From contig NZ_WTLB01000008.1 in assembly GCF_011378855.1 (NCBI RefSeq), forward strand, positions 1 through 64,000: 64,000 nucleotides of DNA, in the 5' to 3' direction. This document shows, in pieces, positions 36,682 through 44,997 of the stretch. The position numbers and the translations under genes were made by a program. Origin of the DNA: Pseudoalteromonas sp. Z1A8. GTDB taxonomy: Bacteria > Pseudomonadota > Gammaproteobacteria > Enterobacterales > Alteromonadaceae. Under the pieces are notes generated by a model, which worked only from the letters and a program-made list of their open reading frames with translations, was not told the DNA's origin and searched no databases. Position 1 is the stretch's first letter. Each line of letters opens with the position of its first letter.

Positions 36682-37344
36682 ATGTTTGAACGGGCATTGC
36701 AAAAATTTGTAAAAAGCAGTTACTTTTTAGCTATAGGTTTGTTTTTTAGTCAGTTTGCTTTAAGTGCTAATATTGATTTAGTAATAGAAGATCAACATGG
36801 CCAAAAGTTATCAGGTGCAGTGGTTGAGCTTAATATTGCTGACAAACAAGCCACACCATCAAATTTGCCCATTGCTATAATGGATCAAGTTCATAAGCAG
36901 TTTTTACCCGAATTATTAGTTGTACAACAGGGTCAAAAAGTTAACTTTCCTAACAGCGATAATATTCGCCATCATGTTTATTCTTTTTCACAAGCTAAGC
37001 CTTTTCAACTAAGATTATATTCAGGGCAACCAAAAGAGCCCATTACGTTTGAGCAACAAGGGGTTGTTGTTTTAGGGTGTAATATTCATGATTCTATGGT
37101 GGGCTATATTTATGTAGCGAGTAGTGAATCCGTATATAAAACAGATAAAAAAGGCCATGTAAGTTTGCCTATTAATACACTACCTGCACAAGTGAGTGTG
37201 TGGCATCCTTTACAAACAGCGCCATTGGAGAATAAAAAAATGATAACAATTAATTCTCAAAAACAGTTACAGATAACTGTAAATACATCCTCTCCAGCAC
37301 CTAGAAACACTTTTGGTAGTAAGTTTAAGGCTGGTAATGACTAA
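36682..37344 (+). CDS. Periplasmic cupredoxin-like protein
   Basis: The 220-residue product has a signal peptide (MFERALQKFVKSSYFLAIG, cleavage near ALSA, about 30). A cupredoxin fold follows with blue-copper-type ligands: NIRHHVYSF (His) and GCNIHDSMVGYI (Cys-x2-His-x3-Met) near residues 133-144. Proteins of this type are often labelled methylamine utilisation protein, but the ligand set indicates electron transfer or copper sensing rather than that pathway. It overlaps the next gene by 8 bases and heads a four-gene overlapping operon. Confidence 0.85.
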   Translation: MFERALQKFVKSSYFLAIGLFFSQFALSANIDLVIEDQHGQKLSGAVVELNIADKQATPSNLPIAIMDQVHKQFLPELLVVQQGQKVNFPNSDNIRHHVYSFSQAKPFQLRLYSGQPKEPITFEQQGVVVLGCNIHDSMVGYIYVASSESVYKTDKKGHVSLPINTLPAQVSVWHPLQTAPLENKKMITINSQKQLQITVNTSSPAPRNTFGSKFKAGND

Positions 37345-39652
37345 TAGTTTACGAAATCGCATAACCATTTTATGTGTTGGCTTAGTGTTATTAACCACTA
37401 TGGTCAGCTTGTTTAGTTTTTGGTGGTCTACGAGTAAGTTTCAAGAACAAAAAGTAAATCAAGACATTACCGTAGCGCAAAATGTTTATAAGCAATATTT
37501 AAAATCAAAAGAAAGCCTACTGTTAACAGCCGCTAAAGTATTGACATCAGATTTCGGTTTTAAGCAAGCTGTAGCTACGCGAGATGCAGGAACAATAAGC
37601 AGTGTGCTATTCAACCATAGCCAGCGTATTGATGCTGAGCTAATGTTGTTACTTGATTTGTCGGGTAAATTAATATCAGCTAATACAAATGAAGATGCTT
37701 TTGCACATGACTTAAAACCGCTAATGGAAGAGCTTTTAAGCGCGCCCGAAGAGTCTAGCTTTGTAGTGCTTAATAATGAACTCTACCAAATTATTTTATT
37801 ACCAGTAAGAGCACCGCGAACAGTAGCCTATAGTTTAGTAGGTTTTAAAATTGATGATAATGTAGCCCATGAACTAAAAAGCTTAACAGGCATGGATGTA
37901 AGTTTTATAGGCAGTGCTGACGATATTGTTATTAGCTCATTAGCTAATCGCCCTGAGCAATTTGAGCCTGTTAGCTATTTTAGTACCGTAACCACATCGC
38001 GTTTTTTTGGTGAATACTTGGTGTATCGTAACCGCGATATAGACCTACCATCGTTATTGACCCATCCCATAATTATTTTACTGAGTGCCGATTTAACACA
38101 AAGTTATAGTGACTTCGAAAAACTGTTATTTACACTTATTATTTTAGCTATTTTAACTATGTTTGTGGGTGTAGTTACGAGCAGTATATTTGCAAATAAT
38201 TTAACTACGCCACTTACTCAACTAGCTGTAATTGCAAGGCAGTTTGCGCAAGGTAACTATGCCTTTGAGTTTAAAGGTCAAAGGCAAAGTACCGAAATAG
38301 ACACTTTAGTAGCCGCGTTTGATAGCATGGGTAATGATATTAATCAGCGCGAGCAACAAATTAGCTTTCAAGCCAGGCACGACTCCCTAACAGGCTTTTA
38401 TAACCGCTCAGCAATGCTTGAGGTGCTTGATGAAGAGTTGGATTCATCAGCCGAGTACACGCTTGTTGCAATAGACATAAAAGGTCTTCGTCATATTAAC
38501 GACAAGTTAGGCCCGCGCATCGGCGACGACTGTTTAAAAGCGGTCGCTTGCAGAATAAGTGAGTTTTCGGATGAGTTAGGGGGCTTTCATGCACGTATTG
38601 GTGGCGATGAGTTTTTAACGGTATTTCCGACTGCTGCAGTACGTGAGCAAAAAAGCGGTATTGTGGGTTTAATGGCACAATTGCAAGCGTGCTATACAAT
38701 TCAAACACTTAAAATTAATTTACGCTTCAGTGCGGGCATTGTGCAGTATCCTACGCAAGGTATTGCGAGTGATGACTTAATGCGCCGTGTACTAATCGCA
38801 GTAGAAAGTGCAGCTAATAATCAAGAAAGCATACATCACTATCAAAATGGTGAGGACGAAGCGCATTTAGAACGCTTAATAATGCTTGATGAATTAAAGC
38901 AGGCAATTAGTGATGACGATGGCCAGTTATTTATGACTTATCAGCCTAAATTACACATGAAAACGCAAAAAATAGATAAAGTTGAGTCACTTATTCGTTG
39001 GCAACGAAAAGACGGAAGCTGGGTTAATCCCGAGCTATTTATTGACTTAGCGGAGCAGTCGGGGCTTATCGTTGAGCTAACCGCGTGGGTAGTTAATACG
39101 GTTATTGCACAAGTCGCTGATTGGCAATCTAAAAATATAAACTTACAGGCTGCAATAAATGTATCTGCGCAAGATATAGCATTTCCAGGTTTTCATTCCG
39201 CATTAGTACGCACACTTAAAAAGTATAAAGTAGATCCTAAATTGATCACTATTGAGCTTACTGAGCGCGATATGATCGAAAACGAAGAGAAAGGTATTAA
39301 AGCGCTCGAAAATCTTAAGGCAATTGGCGTTAAAATATCATTAGATGATTATGGTGTAGGGCAAACATCACTTGGTCGATTAAAAATGTTACCTATTGAT
39401 GAGCTTAAGCTAGATAAGTGCTTTATCCTAAAACTTGATGAATCGCAAAAAGATCAATTTATAGTGCAATCATCAATTACGCTGGGGCACCAGCTAGGTT
39501 TCTCGGTTGTAGCTGAGGGGGTTGAAACGCTTGGCTCGTTAAATCTACTTAAAAGTATGCATTGCGACCATGCACAAGGATATTACCTAAGTAGGCCTCT
39601 AAAAGCAGAGCTATTAGAGAAATGGCTAGAGGAATACTATGAAAAAAATTAA
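37337..39652 (+). CDS. Membrane-bound GGDEF/EAL c-di-GMP enzyme
   Basis: The 771-residue protein starts at ATG 37337 (AAGG upstream; a TTG at 37313 is rejected). Its order is a transmembrane segment (about 8-28), a periplasmic sensor region (about 30-255), a second segment (about 258-285), HAMP, GGDEF (RIGGDEF intact) and EAL. In the EAL domain the usual EAL is ESL (VESLIRW). The metal and catalytic motifs ELTERD, DDYGVGQTSL and VVAEGVET are present, so phosphodiesterase activity is likely. Without a clear I-site the GGDEF half may be regulatory or active. It overlaps both neighbours, so the periplasmic cupredoxin is a natural signal partner. Confidence 0.9.
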   Translation: MTNSLRNRITILCVGLVLLTTMVSLFSFWWSTSKFQEQKVNQDITVAQNVYKQYLKSKESLLLTAAKVLTSDFGFKQAVATRDAGTISSVLFNHSQRIDAELMLLLDLSGKLISANTNEDAFAHDLKPLMEELLSAPEESSFVVLNNELYQIILLPVRAPRTVAYSLVGFKIDDNVAHELKSLTGMDVSFIGSADDIVISSLANRPEQFEPVSYFSTVTTSRFFGEYLVYRNRDIDLPSLLTHPIIILLSADLTQSYSDFEKLLFTLIILAILTMFVGVVTSSIFANNLTTPLTQLAVIARQFAQGNYAFEFKGQRQSTEIDTLVAAFDSMGNDINQREQQISFQARHDSLTGFYNRSAMLEVLDEELDSSAEYTLVAIDIKGLRHINDKLGPRIGDDCLKAVACRISEFSDELGGFHARIGGDEFLTVFPTAAVREQKSGIVGLMAQLQACYTIQTLKINLRFSAGIVQYPTQGIASDDLMRRVLIAVESAANNQESIHHYQNGEDEAHLERLIMLDELKQAISDDDGQLFMTYQPKLHMKTQKIDKVESLIRWQRKDGSWVNPELFIDLAEQSGLIVELTAWVVNTVIAQVADWQSKNINLQAAINVSAQDIAFPGFHSALVRTLKKYKVDPKLITIELTERDMIENEEKGIKALENLKAIGVKISLDDYGVGQTSLGRLKMLPIDELKLDKCFILKLDESQKDQFIVQSSITLGHQLGFSVVAEGVETLGSLNLLKSMHCDHAQGYYLSRPLKAELLEKWLEEYYEKN

Positions 39653-40472
39653 ATGCTTATTAGCTAGTCTATTATTAATATTTACTTTACCAAGCGTAGC
39701 AAGCAATGGAAAACTGCTAGCTACGCCGGGAGTCTCTCAAATAGAAGGCAGTGGCGGCGGTGGTATTGTACCGTGGGCACAACTTGCTGGGTACGCAAGT
39801 GATGACGAATTTTCGGTAAATGGCTTTTGTAGCCGCGCAGATGTAACCGACTACACACTTGACGTATGTGGTGCACAACTTAATTTATTTAATCGTGTTG
39901 AGCTCAGTTATGCCCAACAGCGCTTTGATGTACCAGCACTTGATGCTGAAATAGAGCAATCAATTACAGGTGCTAAAATACGTTTATATGGTGATATTGT
40001 TTACAGTGATTGGCCACAACTTAGCTTAGGTATTCAGCATAAATCACTGGATGATGGCAGTATTGCAACACTTGTAGGCGCAGAAGATACTAGCGGCACT
40101 GACTACTACCTCGCTGCTAGTAAATTACATTTAGGGGCCATTGCTGGTTATAACTGGTTTTGGAACGTAACTACACGATACAGCGAAGCTAATCAACTTG
40201 GTTTGCTTGGCTACGGTGGAGAAAATGGTAGTGGTAAAGTGCTATTTGAAGGCAGCACAGCTATATTTTTTAGTCGTGAAGTAGCCGTAGGTGTTGAGTA
40301 TCGTCAAAAATCAAATAACTTAAACTTAGGCGAACAAGATTGGAAAGACTTATTTGTAGCATGGATGCCTAATAAGCACGTAAGTGTGACAGCGGCTTAC
40401 CTTGATTTAGGGAGTATTGCAGGGGCTGACGATCAAACAGGTTGGTACCTATCGGTAACAGGGTATTGGTAA
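39639..40472 (+). CDS. DUF3034 outer-membrane-like protein
   Basis: The 277-residue product has a signal peptide (MKKIKCLLASLLLIFTLPSVA, cleaved near 22). It then alternates aromatic and hydrophobic residues in short strands and ends DDQTGWYLSVTGYW with the C-terminal aromatic residue typical of barrel proteins. The LLATPGVSQIEGSGGGGIVPWAQLAGY start matches my memory of DUF3034. It is probably a small outer-membrane beta-barrel. Two Cys pairs (NGFCSR, DVCGAQ) could form a disulfide. It starts 14 bases inside the c-di-GMP gene and shares one base with the globin gene. Its function is unknown. Confidence 0.8.
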   Translation: MKKIKCLLASLLLIFTLPSVASNGKLLATPGVSQIEGSGGGGIVPWAQLAGYASDDEFSVNGFCSRADVTDYTLDVCGAQLNLFNRVELSYAQQRFDVPALDAEIEQSITGAKIRLYGDIVYSDWPQLSLGIQHKSLDDGSIATLVGAEDTSGTDYYLAASKLHLGAIAGYNWFWNVTTRYSEANQLGLLGYGGENGSGKVLFEGSTAIFFSREVAVGVEYRQKSNNLNLGEQDWKDLFVAWMPNKHVSVTAAYLDLGSIAGADDQTGWYLSVTGYW

Positions 40473-40891
40473 TGAAAAGCGTTGGTATTTTTTTAATCTG
40501 TGTAGGATTACTTTGCGGGTGCGCGAGCTCAACTCAGTTATCACTTTATCAAAAGCTGGATGGTAAAGCGGGCTTGGCTCGAATAGTCGATAGTTTTATT
40601 TATCAGATAGGTAATGATGAGCAAGTTATTCATTACTTTGAACACAGTAATATAGAACATTTTCGTCAAGGCTTTATTACTCATATGTGTATGTTAGTTG
40701 AGGGCCCATGCACATACGATGGCGACTCTATGGTGGCTATTCATACAGGTATGCATATTACAGAGAAAGACTTTAACCGTGTAGTTGATTTACTTATAAG
40801 TGCAATGAATGAGCAAAATATCAGCCATAGCTTACAAAACGAGATACTCTCACGAATGGCGCCACTTCGTGGTGAAATTATAAAAATGTAG
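40472..40891 (+). CDS. Lipoprotein truncated haemoglobin (group I-like)
   Basis: The 139-residue product has a lipoprotein signal: a hydrophobic stretch then the lipobox LCGC with Cys17. The remainder is a truncated globin. LYQKLDGKAGLARIVDSF, FRQGFITHMCMLVEGPCTY and MVAIHTGMHITEKDF carry the proximal His in the AIHTGM position of group I proteins, and VVDLLISAMNEQNI follows. A heme protein anchored in the envelope is unusual, since most trHbs are cytosolic. It is the fourth gene of the cupredoxin/c-di-GMP/DUF3034 operon. Oxygen or nitric oxide binding is plausible. The ATG at 40472 overlaps the preceding stop (TAATG). Confidence 0.85.
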   Translation: MKSVGIFLICVGLLCGCASSTQLSLYQKLDGKAGLARIVDSFIYQIGNDEQVIHYFEHSNIEHFRQGFITHMCMLVEGPCTYDGDSMVAIHTGMHITEKDFNRVVDLLISAMNEQNISHSLQNEILSRMAPLRGEIIKM

Positions 40892-40997
40892 CTATATTAG
40901 GTTTTAAAGTAATCATTAAGTAAAGGGAACCTTGCTTTGATGCCATTGTCCACATAGAATTATTTCATAAAAACAATAATAGGCAAATATAGCTTGT

Positions 40998-42164
40998 ATG
41001 GCTTATCTATTCATCTCTCGCAAAAATGTACACGCAAAATACTATAAAAAAATAATCAAAAAATTGTCGATGGATTGCCAATTACATATCATGGGAGCGC
41101 CTAAGCTTTCTGCTGTTAAATATTTAAAAGATGCGTTTCAAGTTAATTTTACTGATGTGATTAACTCTCAACTAAAACGTAAAAGAGCACGTAATGCTAT
41201 CTGGAATAACCCTGTTATTACTACTGTTTATACTGCAGGATTAGTTTTATTTGAACGATTACGATACGCTAAATATTTAGCCTTATTAACCGAGACTAAT
41301 CCTGAGTGCATTGTTATCTGGAATGGCAATAAACTTCCAAATACCACAGTTGCTATGGCAGCAAAAGCGCTAGGTATTAAGCAATTTTATTATGAGAATG
41401 GTTTGCTCCCCGGCACAAGTAGTTTAGACCCTAGTGGCATAAATTATAATGCGTCGTTAAGCCGTGAACCTTCTTTTTATCTAAATTTTGATCCACAGGA
41501 TGAGTTAAATTTTTGCGCACCAGATTTAATTCCAAGAGCTGATCATAAAAAGCGCTGTGAATTTGAATGCGCTGATGTGCCAGAACGCTATATATTTGCA
41601 CCTTTTCAGGTCCCTCACGATACTCAGTTAGCGAGTTTTTCGCCTTGGATAGATTCCATGGATATGTTTTACGAGGAAGTTATTAAAGCGGTAAAGAGTC
41701 TGAACGATCCTAATTTAAAAGTGGTTTTTAAAGAGCATCCGTCGTGGCATAAGCATTACGCTCATCTTTATGAAAAAGACTCGATTGCAGTTTTTGCTAA
41801 TGGAAATCAAACGAGTGATTTGATTAAGTGCGCTGAAGCGGTAGTAACGATTAATTCAACTGTCGGCTTAGAAGCATTACTGCTAAATAAACGAGTTTTA
41901 ACTCTTGGACAAACCTGTTACAACATTGAGGGTTTGGTAAAGCATGCAAGCACTGCAGAGCAACTAGCAGAGAATATGAACGAAGTAGTGCAAGGCTGGC
42001 AACCAAACACATTATTAAGGGATAAGTTTTTTAGCTTTATTGAGCATGTATATTGCATTCCTGGTGTTTGGAAACACACCGAAGATAAGCACATTAAAGC
42101 GATTGAAGCGCGTTTTACGGGTAATGATGAGTTTGCTAAGTATCATGGCAATAAGGAAAACTAA
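40998..42164 (+). CDS. Capsule-synthesis-like glycosyltransferase
   Basis: The 388-residue product resembles the capsular polysaccharide synthesis family (KpsC/KpsS-like beta-Kdo transferases) by VIWNGNKLPNTTVAMAAKALG, FYYENGLLPGTSSLDPSGIN, YIFAPFQVPHDTQL, VVFKEHPSWHK and VVTINSTVGLEALLLNKRVLTLG. These place an N-terminal acceptor half and a C-terminal nucleotide-sugar half with the usual ENGLLPGT and NSTVGLEA motifs. No signal or membrane segment is present. It stands apart from any capsule export genes, so it may modify LPS or a surface glycan. Its stop shares one base with the start of the sulfurtransferase gene. Confidence 0.85.
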   Translation: MAYLFISRKNVHAKYYKKIIKKLSMDCQLHIMGAPKLSAVKYLKDAFQVNFTDVINSQLKRKRARNAIWNNPVITTVYTAGLVLFERLRYAKYLALLTETNPECIVIWNGNKLPNTTVAMAAKALGIKQFYYENGLLPGTSSLDPSGINYNASLSREPSFYLNFDPQDELNFCAPDLIPRADHKKRCEFECADVPERYIFAPFQVPHDTQLASFSPWIDSMDMFYEEVIKAVKSLNDPNLKVVFKEHPSWHKHYAHLYEKDSIAVFANGNQTSDLIKCAEAVVTINSTVGLEALLLNKRVLTLGQTCYNIEGLVKHASTAEQLAENMNEVVQGWQPNTLLRDKFFSFIEHVYCIPGVWKHTEDKHIKAIEARFTGNDEFAKYHGNKEN

Positions 42165-42997
42165 TGAAAAACCTAATTAGCTGTCAGCAATTGCACGAGC
42201 AACTTAATAATCCTGCATTAGTGATATTTGATGCAGGTATGCTGCGCCCAGGTGTTTTAGGTACTTATTCGCCGCAAGCTATGCTGCCTAACGCTAAACG
42301 TTTTGACATAAAAAACGAGTTGGCCGATAGATCAAATCCCTTAACAAGTACGGTATGCAGCGAGCAGCAATTTACTCACGTGATGCAAAATGCAGGTGTA
42401 AATAACGACTCGTTTATAGTTGTATACGAAGATGGCGGTTTATTTAGCTCAGCAAGAGCATGGTGGATGTTTAAAGCTATGGGGCATCACAATGTTAAAG
42501 TACTCAGTGGTGGCCTTAAAAAGTGGTTAGAGAGCGGTTTCGCCACACAACAAGGTTATAGCAAAGCGTCAGGTAGAGGTGATTTTACGGCAAACTATAA
42601 TTCTGAGTATTTTATTAATAGCCAACAAGTGCTTAACGAAATAGATGAACCTAACACCGTATTACTAGATGCACGTGCTTATAAGCGTTTTACAGGCGAA
42701 GAAAGCGAACCCCGAAAAGGCATGCGTAGCGGGCATATCCCAAATAGTCGCTCGTTGCCTTTTATGGATTTACTCAATGAAGGTGAAGCAAAACCACTAG
42801 CTGAAATTAAAGCGATATTTAGTGACGTGGTTGATGATGCGCAGCAGTTACAATTTAGCTGTGGCTCGGGTATTACGGCGTGTGTTTTAGCGTTATTTGC
42901 TACTGAATGTGGGTACAAAAATTTAAGTGTTTACGATGGCTCGTGGAGTGAGTGGGGCGCAAGTGATTCACTACCCATCAGTACGGGTGAAGCATAA
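42164..42997 (+). CDS. Tandem-rhodanese sulfurtransferase (SseA-like)
   Basis: This probable 3-mercaptopyruvate sulfurtransferase has 277 residues in two rhodanese domains. The first is inactive (VIFDAGMLRPG, VVYEDGGLFSSARAWW). The second carries the catalytic loop QFSCGSGITACVLA with Cys near residue 233, in the CGSGITA form typical of mercaptopyruvate rather than thiosulfate enzymes. VLLDARAYKRFTGEESEPRKGMRSGHIPNS (landmark: DAR...SGHIP) is the usual second-domain start. It is cytoplasmic and coupled to the upstream capsule-like gene by a one-base overlap, without an obvious functional link. Confidence 0.9.
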   Translation: MKNLISCQQLHEQLNNPALVIFDAGMLRPGVLGTYSPQAMLPNAKRFDIKNELADRSNPLTSTVCSEQQFTHVMQNAGVNNDSFIVVYEDGGLFSSARAWWMFKAMGHHNVKVLSGGLKKWLESGFATQQGYSKASGRGDFTANYNSEYFINSQQVLNEIDEPNTVLLDARAYKRFTGEESEPRKGMRSGHIPNSRSLPFMDLLNEGEAKPLAEIKAIFSDVVDDAQQLQFSCGSGITACVLALFATECGYKNLSVYDGSWSEWGASDSLPISTGEA

Positions 42998-43048
42998 ATG
43001 TGGTTAGCGTAGAACTTACTCACGCGAAAAGCGCAGTAAATTACTTTA

Positions 43049-43408
43049 CTACCTTTTAAAACCATAAGGGCAATTTTTACAACCATTTTTGCAGCACGAA
43101 CCACGCTTTAAAAAAAACCACTTACTAAATACCATGTAACCACTTTGCATGGTGTAGTCGAGCCCTTCAATTAAATTTTCATTACCTCTAAATTGTTTTG
43201 CAAAGTCTATTTGGATTTTAATAGGTTGTGTATAAACACCCTCTAAAAAAATATTTATTTTATTAAGCGTGCACTTGCGGCATAAACAACTTGTTGCTGT
43301 GATATCAAGCGGTAAAATAGCTGGCAGCTCATTGCACCAACACGCTGATATATCGTCTACATTACACGTTAAAGTGTTGTCGCATTGAGTACAGTTAAGT
43401 TGAGTCAT
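43049..43408 (-). CDS. Cys-rich CWC / DUF5522 protein
   Basis: The 119-residue product starts at ATG 43408; an extension to 43546 would enter the divergent gene and promoter. The N-terminal half has CTQCDNTLTC, CWCNELPA and CLCRKC, the cysteine-rich CWC family. The C-terminus SKWFFLKRGSCCKNGCKNCPYGF is the DUF5522 motif. The two are usually separate small families, so this is a fusion. At least ten Cys suggest zinc or Fe-S binding. Its function is unknown. It is divergent, 43 bases from the next gene. Confidence 0.75.
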   Translation of the reverse strand: MTQLNCTQCDNTLTCNVDDISACWCNELPAILPLDITATSCLCRKCTLNKINIFLEGVYTQPIKIQIDFAKQFRGNENLIEGLDYTMQSGYMVFSKWFFLKRGSCCKNGCKNCPYGFKR

Positions 43409-43451
43409 TATAATTCTTTTTAGTAACAGTGAGCCAAGAATAACAAATATT

Positions 43452-43778
43452 ATGAATACACAAAAAGCATTAGCTGAATTTATTACGTTTGGTGAACAAA
43501 GAGATGAAGCTATATCGGTTATCGTTTCAAGCCCTGCTGATAACAATAAAGTTCATTATACTCTCTCAACCGAGGTTTTAGTTGATGTGCTAAAGCGATG
43601 TTTGAGTAACGAAATAGACTTAGATGATTTAGAACTTTGGGCAAACGTAATTGAATCGCGAGGCGATATTGATTGCACTGAGCACGAAGGTGTTATTTAT
43701 GCGCTCAGTAATAGTGAGCAAATGGGAGAGCTTAATCATCAAAAGCTTGCTCAAATAGTTGCGTTAGTAAAAATTTGA
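43452..43778 (+). CDS. Small hypothetical protein
   Basis: The 108-residue product is acidic and soluble, with no signal peptide, Cys cluster or motif I know. Secondary structure looks alpha/beta: LAEFITFGEQRDEAISVIV, then VLVDVLKRCLSNEIDLDDLELWANVIESR (landmark: DLDDLELWANVIESR), and a final helix. The E..DL.LWA..IE.R pattern resembles small proteins near stress or immunity genes, but I cannot place it. Divergent from the CWC gene, it ends at a bidirectional terminator. Confidence 0.7.
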   Translation: MNTQKALAEFITFGEQRDEAISVIVSSPADNNKVHYTLSTEVLVDVLKRCLSNEIDLDDLELWANVIESRGDIDCTEHEGVIYALSNSEQMGELNHQKLAQIVALVKI

Positions 43779-43813
43779 TTTGTCTAAAAAGCGAGATATA
43801 AAACCTCACCTAC

Positions 43814-43847
43814 AAAAAACCGCATTTAACTTAAATGCGGTTTTTTT
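43814..43847. terminator. Bidirectional terminator, small hypothetical / fbp
   Basis: A 16-bp stem, AAAAAACCGCATTTAA (43814-43829) and its complement (43831-43846), has a one-base centre and a T-run. Confidence 0.92.
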
Positions 43848-43874
43848 ACAATTAGCGATTACCGCTTTAAGCGA

Positions 43875-44843
43875 TTATTTATGGTATCCCAAGCACGTTT
43901 CGACTTCGTTTTTAGAACCTAAAATAACGGCTACTCGCTGGTGGATTGCATCAGGCTGAATGTCCATAATACGCTCGGTACCCGTTGAGGCAATACCGCC
44001 TGCTTGCTCTACTAACATAGCCATTGGATTTGCTTCGTAAAGTAGGCGTAATTTATTAGGCTTTTTAGGATCTTTAGTGTCTATAGGGTAAGTAAATAAA
44101 CCACCACGGCTAAGTACGCGATGCACATCGCCCACCATTGCTGCAATCCAGCGCATGTTAAAGTTTTTAGCGCGAGGGCCAGTATCACCTGCTAGCAAAT
44201 CATTTATATAGCTCTTCATCGCTGGTTGCCAATGGCGTTGGTTAGACGTATTAATTGCAAATTCGTTTGTATCAGCAGGAATATCAGCAAAATCTTGTGT
44301 TAGTAAAAAGCTGCCTTGTGTTTTATCAAGGGTAAACATGCGCGTGCCTTTACCTGTAGTTAGCGCAAGCATAGTTGACGGACCGTAAAGTACGTAACCT
44401 GCTGCAACTTGCTTGTGGCCTGGCTGCATAAATATGCTTTCGTCAGCGGCATCAGAGCCTTCAGGCGCTTCCATAATGGAAAATATAGTACCGACAAGCG
44501 AGTTAATATCGGTATTTGACGAGCCATCAAGTGGATCAAATGCCACTATAAATTTAGCATCTGGGTTGCCTGCTACTGTGTAGTCTTCTTCTTCAGACGC
44601 GATTGCTTTAACAGTGCCTGATTCCAGTAAAATATCTTTTAACAGCTGATTAGATAATACATCGAGCTTTTTTTGAGTTTCGCCTTGAATGTTTTCATCA
44701 AGGGTTGAGCCCAATACGCCAGAAAGCGCGCCTTGACCAACGCGAAACGAAATTTCTTTACATGCCGCTAAAATTGTTCGAATTAATGATAAAAGTTCTC
44801 TTGAACAACCATCTTCAAGTAATACTGGAGGGAGTCTACGCAT
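43875..44843 (-). CDS. fbp: Fructose-1,6-bisphosphatase class I
   Basis: This gluconeogenic enzyme hydrolyses fructose-1,6-bisphosphate to fructose-6-phosphate. From ATG 44843 (AGGA 8 bases upstream; a TTG at 44873 is rejected) the 322 residues carry [12 protein letters not shown] (metal Glu), [13 protein letters not shown] (metal Asp and Mg site), the substrate loop [23 protein letters not shown] and [20 protein letters not shown]. All catalytic residues are present. It is monocistronic. It also serves growth on the mannosylglycerate-type substrate proposed above, since glycerate and fructose enter at triose and hexose level. Confidence 0.95.
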   Translation of the reverse strand: MRRLPPVLLEDGCSRELLSLIRTILAACKEISFRVGQGALSGVLGSTLDENIQGETQKKLDVLSNQLLKDILLESGTVKAIASEEEDYTVAGNPDAKFIVAFDPLDGSSNTDINSLVGTIFSIMEAPEGSDAADESIFMQPGHKQVAAGYVLYGPSTMLALTTGKGTRMFTLDKTQGSFLLTQDFADIPADTNEFAINTSNQRHWQPAMKSYINDLLAGDTGPRAKNFNMRWIAAMVGDVHRVLSRGGLFTYPIDTKDPKKPNKLRLLYEANPMAMLVEQAGGIASTGTERIMDIQPDAIHQRVAVILGSKNEVETCLGYHK

Positions 44844-44997
44844 TCTATTTTCCTGATAACGTGTTAAAACCAATCATAATGTGAGAGAGATTAGCTTAGA
44901 GCGCTGAAATTCGTCTTAAATAACTGTATTGTTTAAATAGCACCCTATAATGGGACCACCTAATCGTACTTAAAACACAAATAACAAAGATAAGATT

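Noticed and set aside
36682-37344. Methylamine utilisation as the role of the cupredoxin
   Set aside because: No other methylamine genes are nearby; the label is a family default and the context points to an envelope redox or sensing role.
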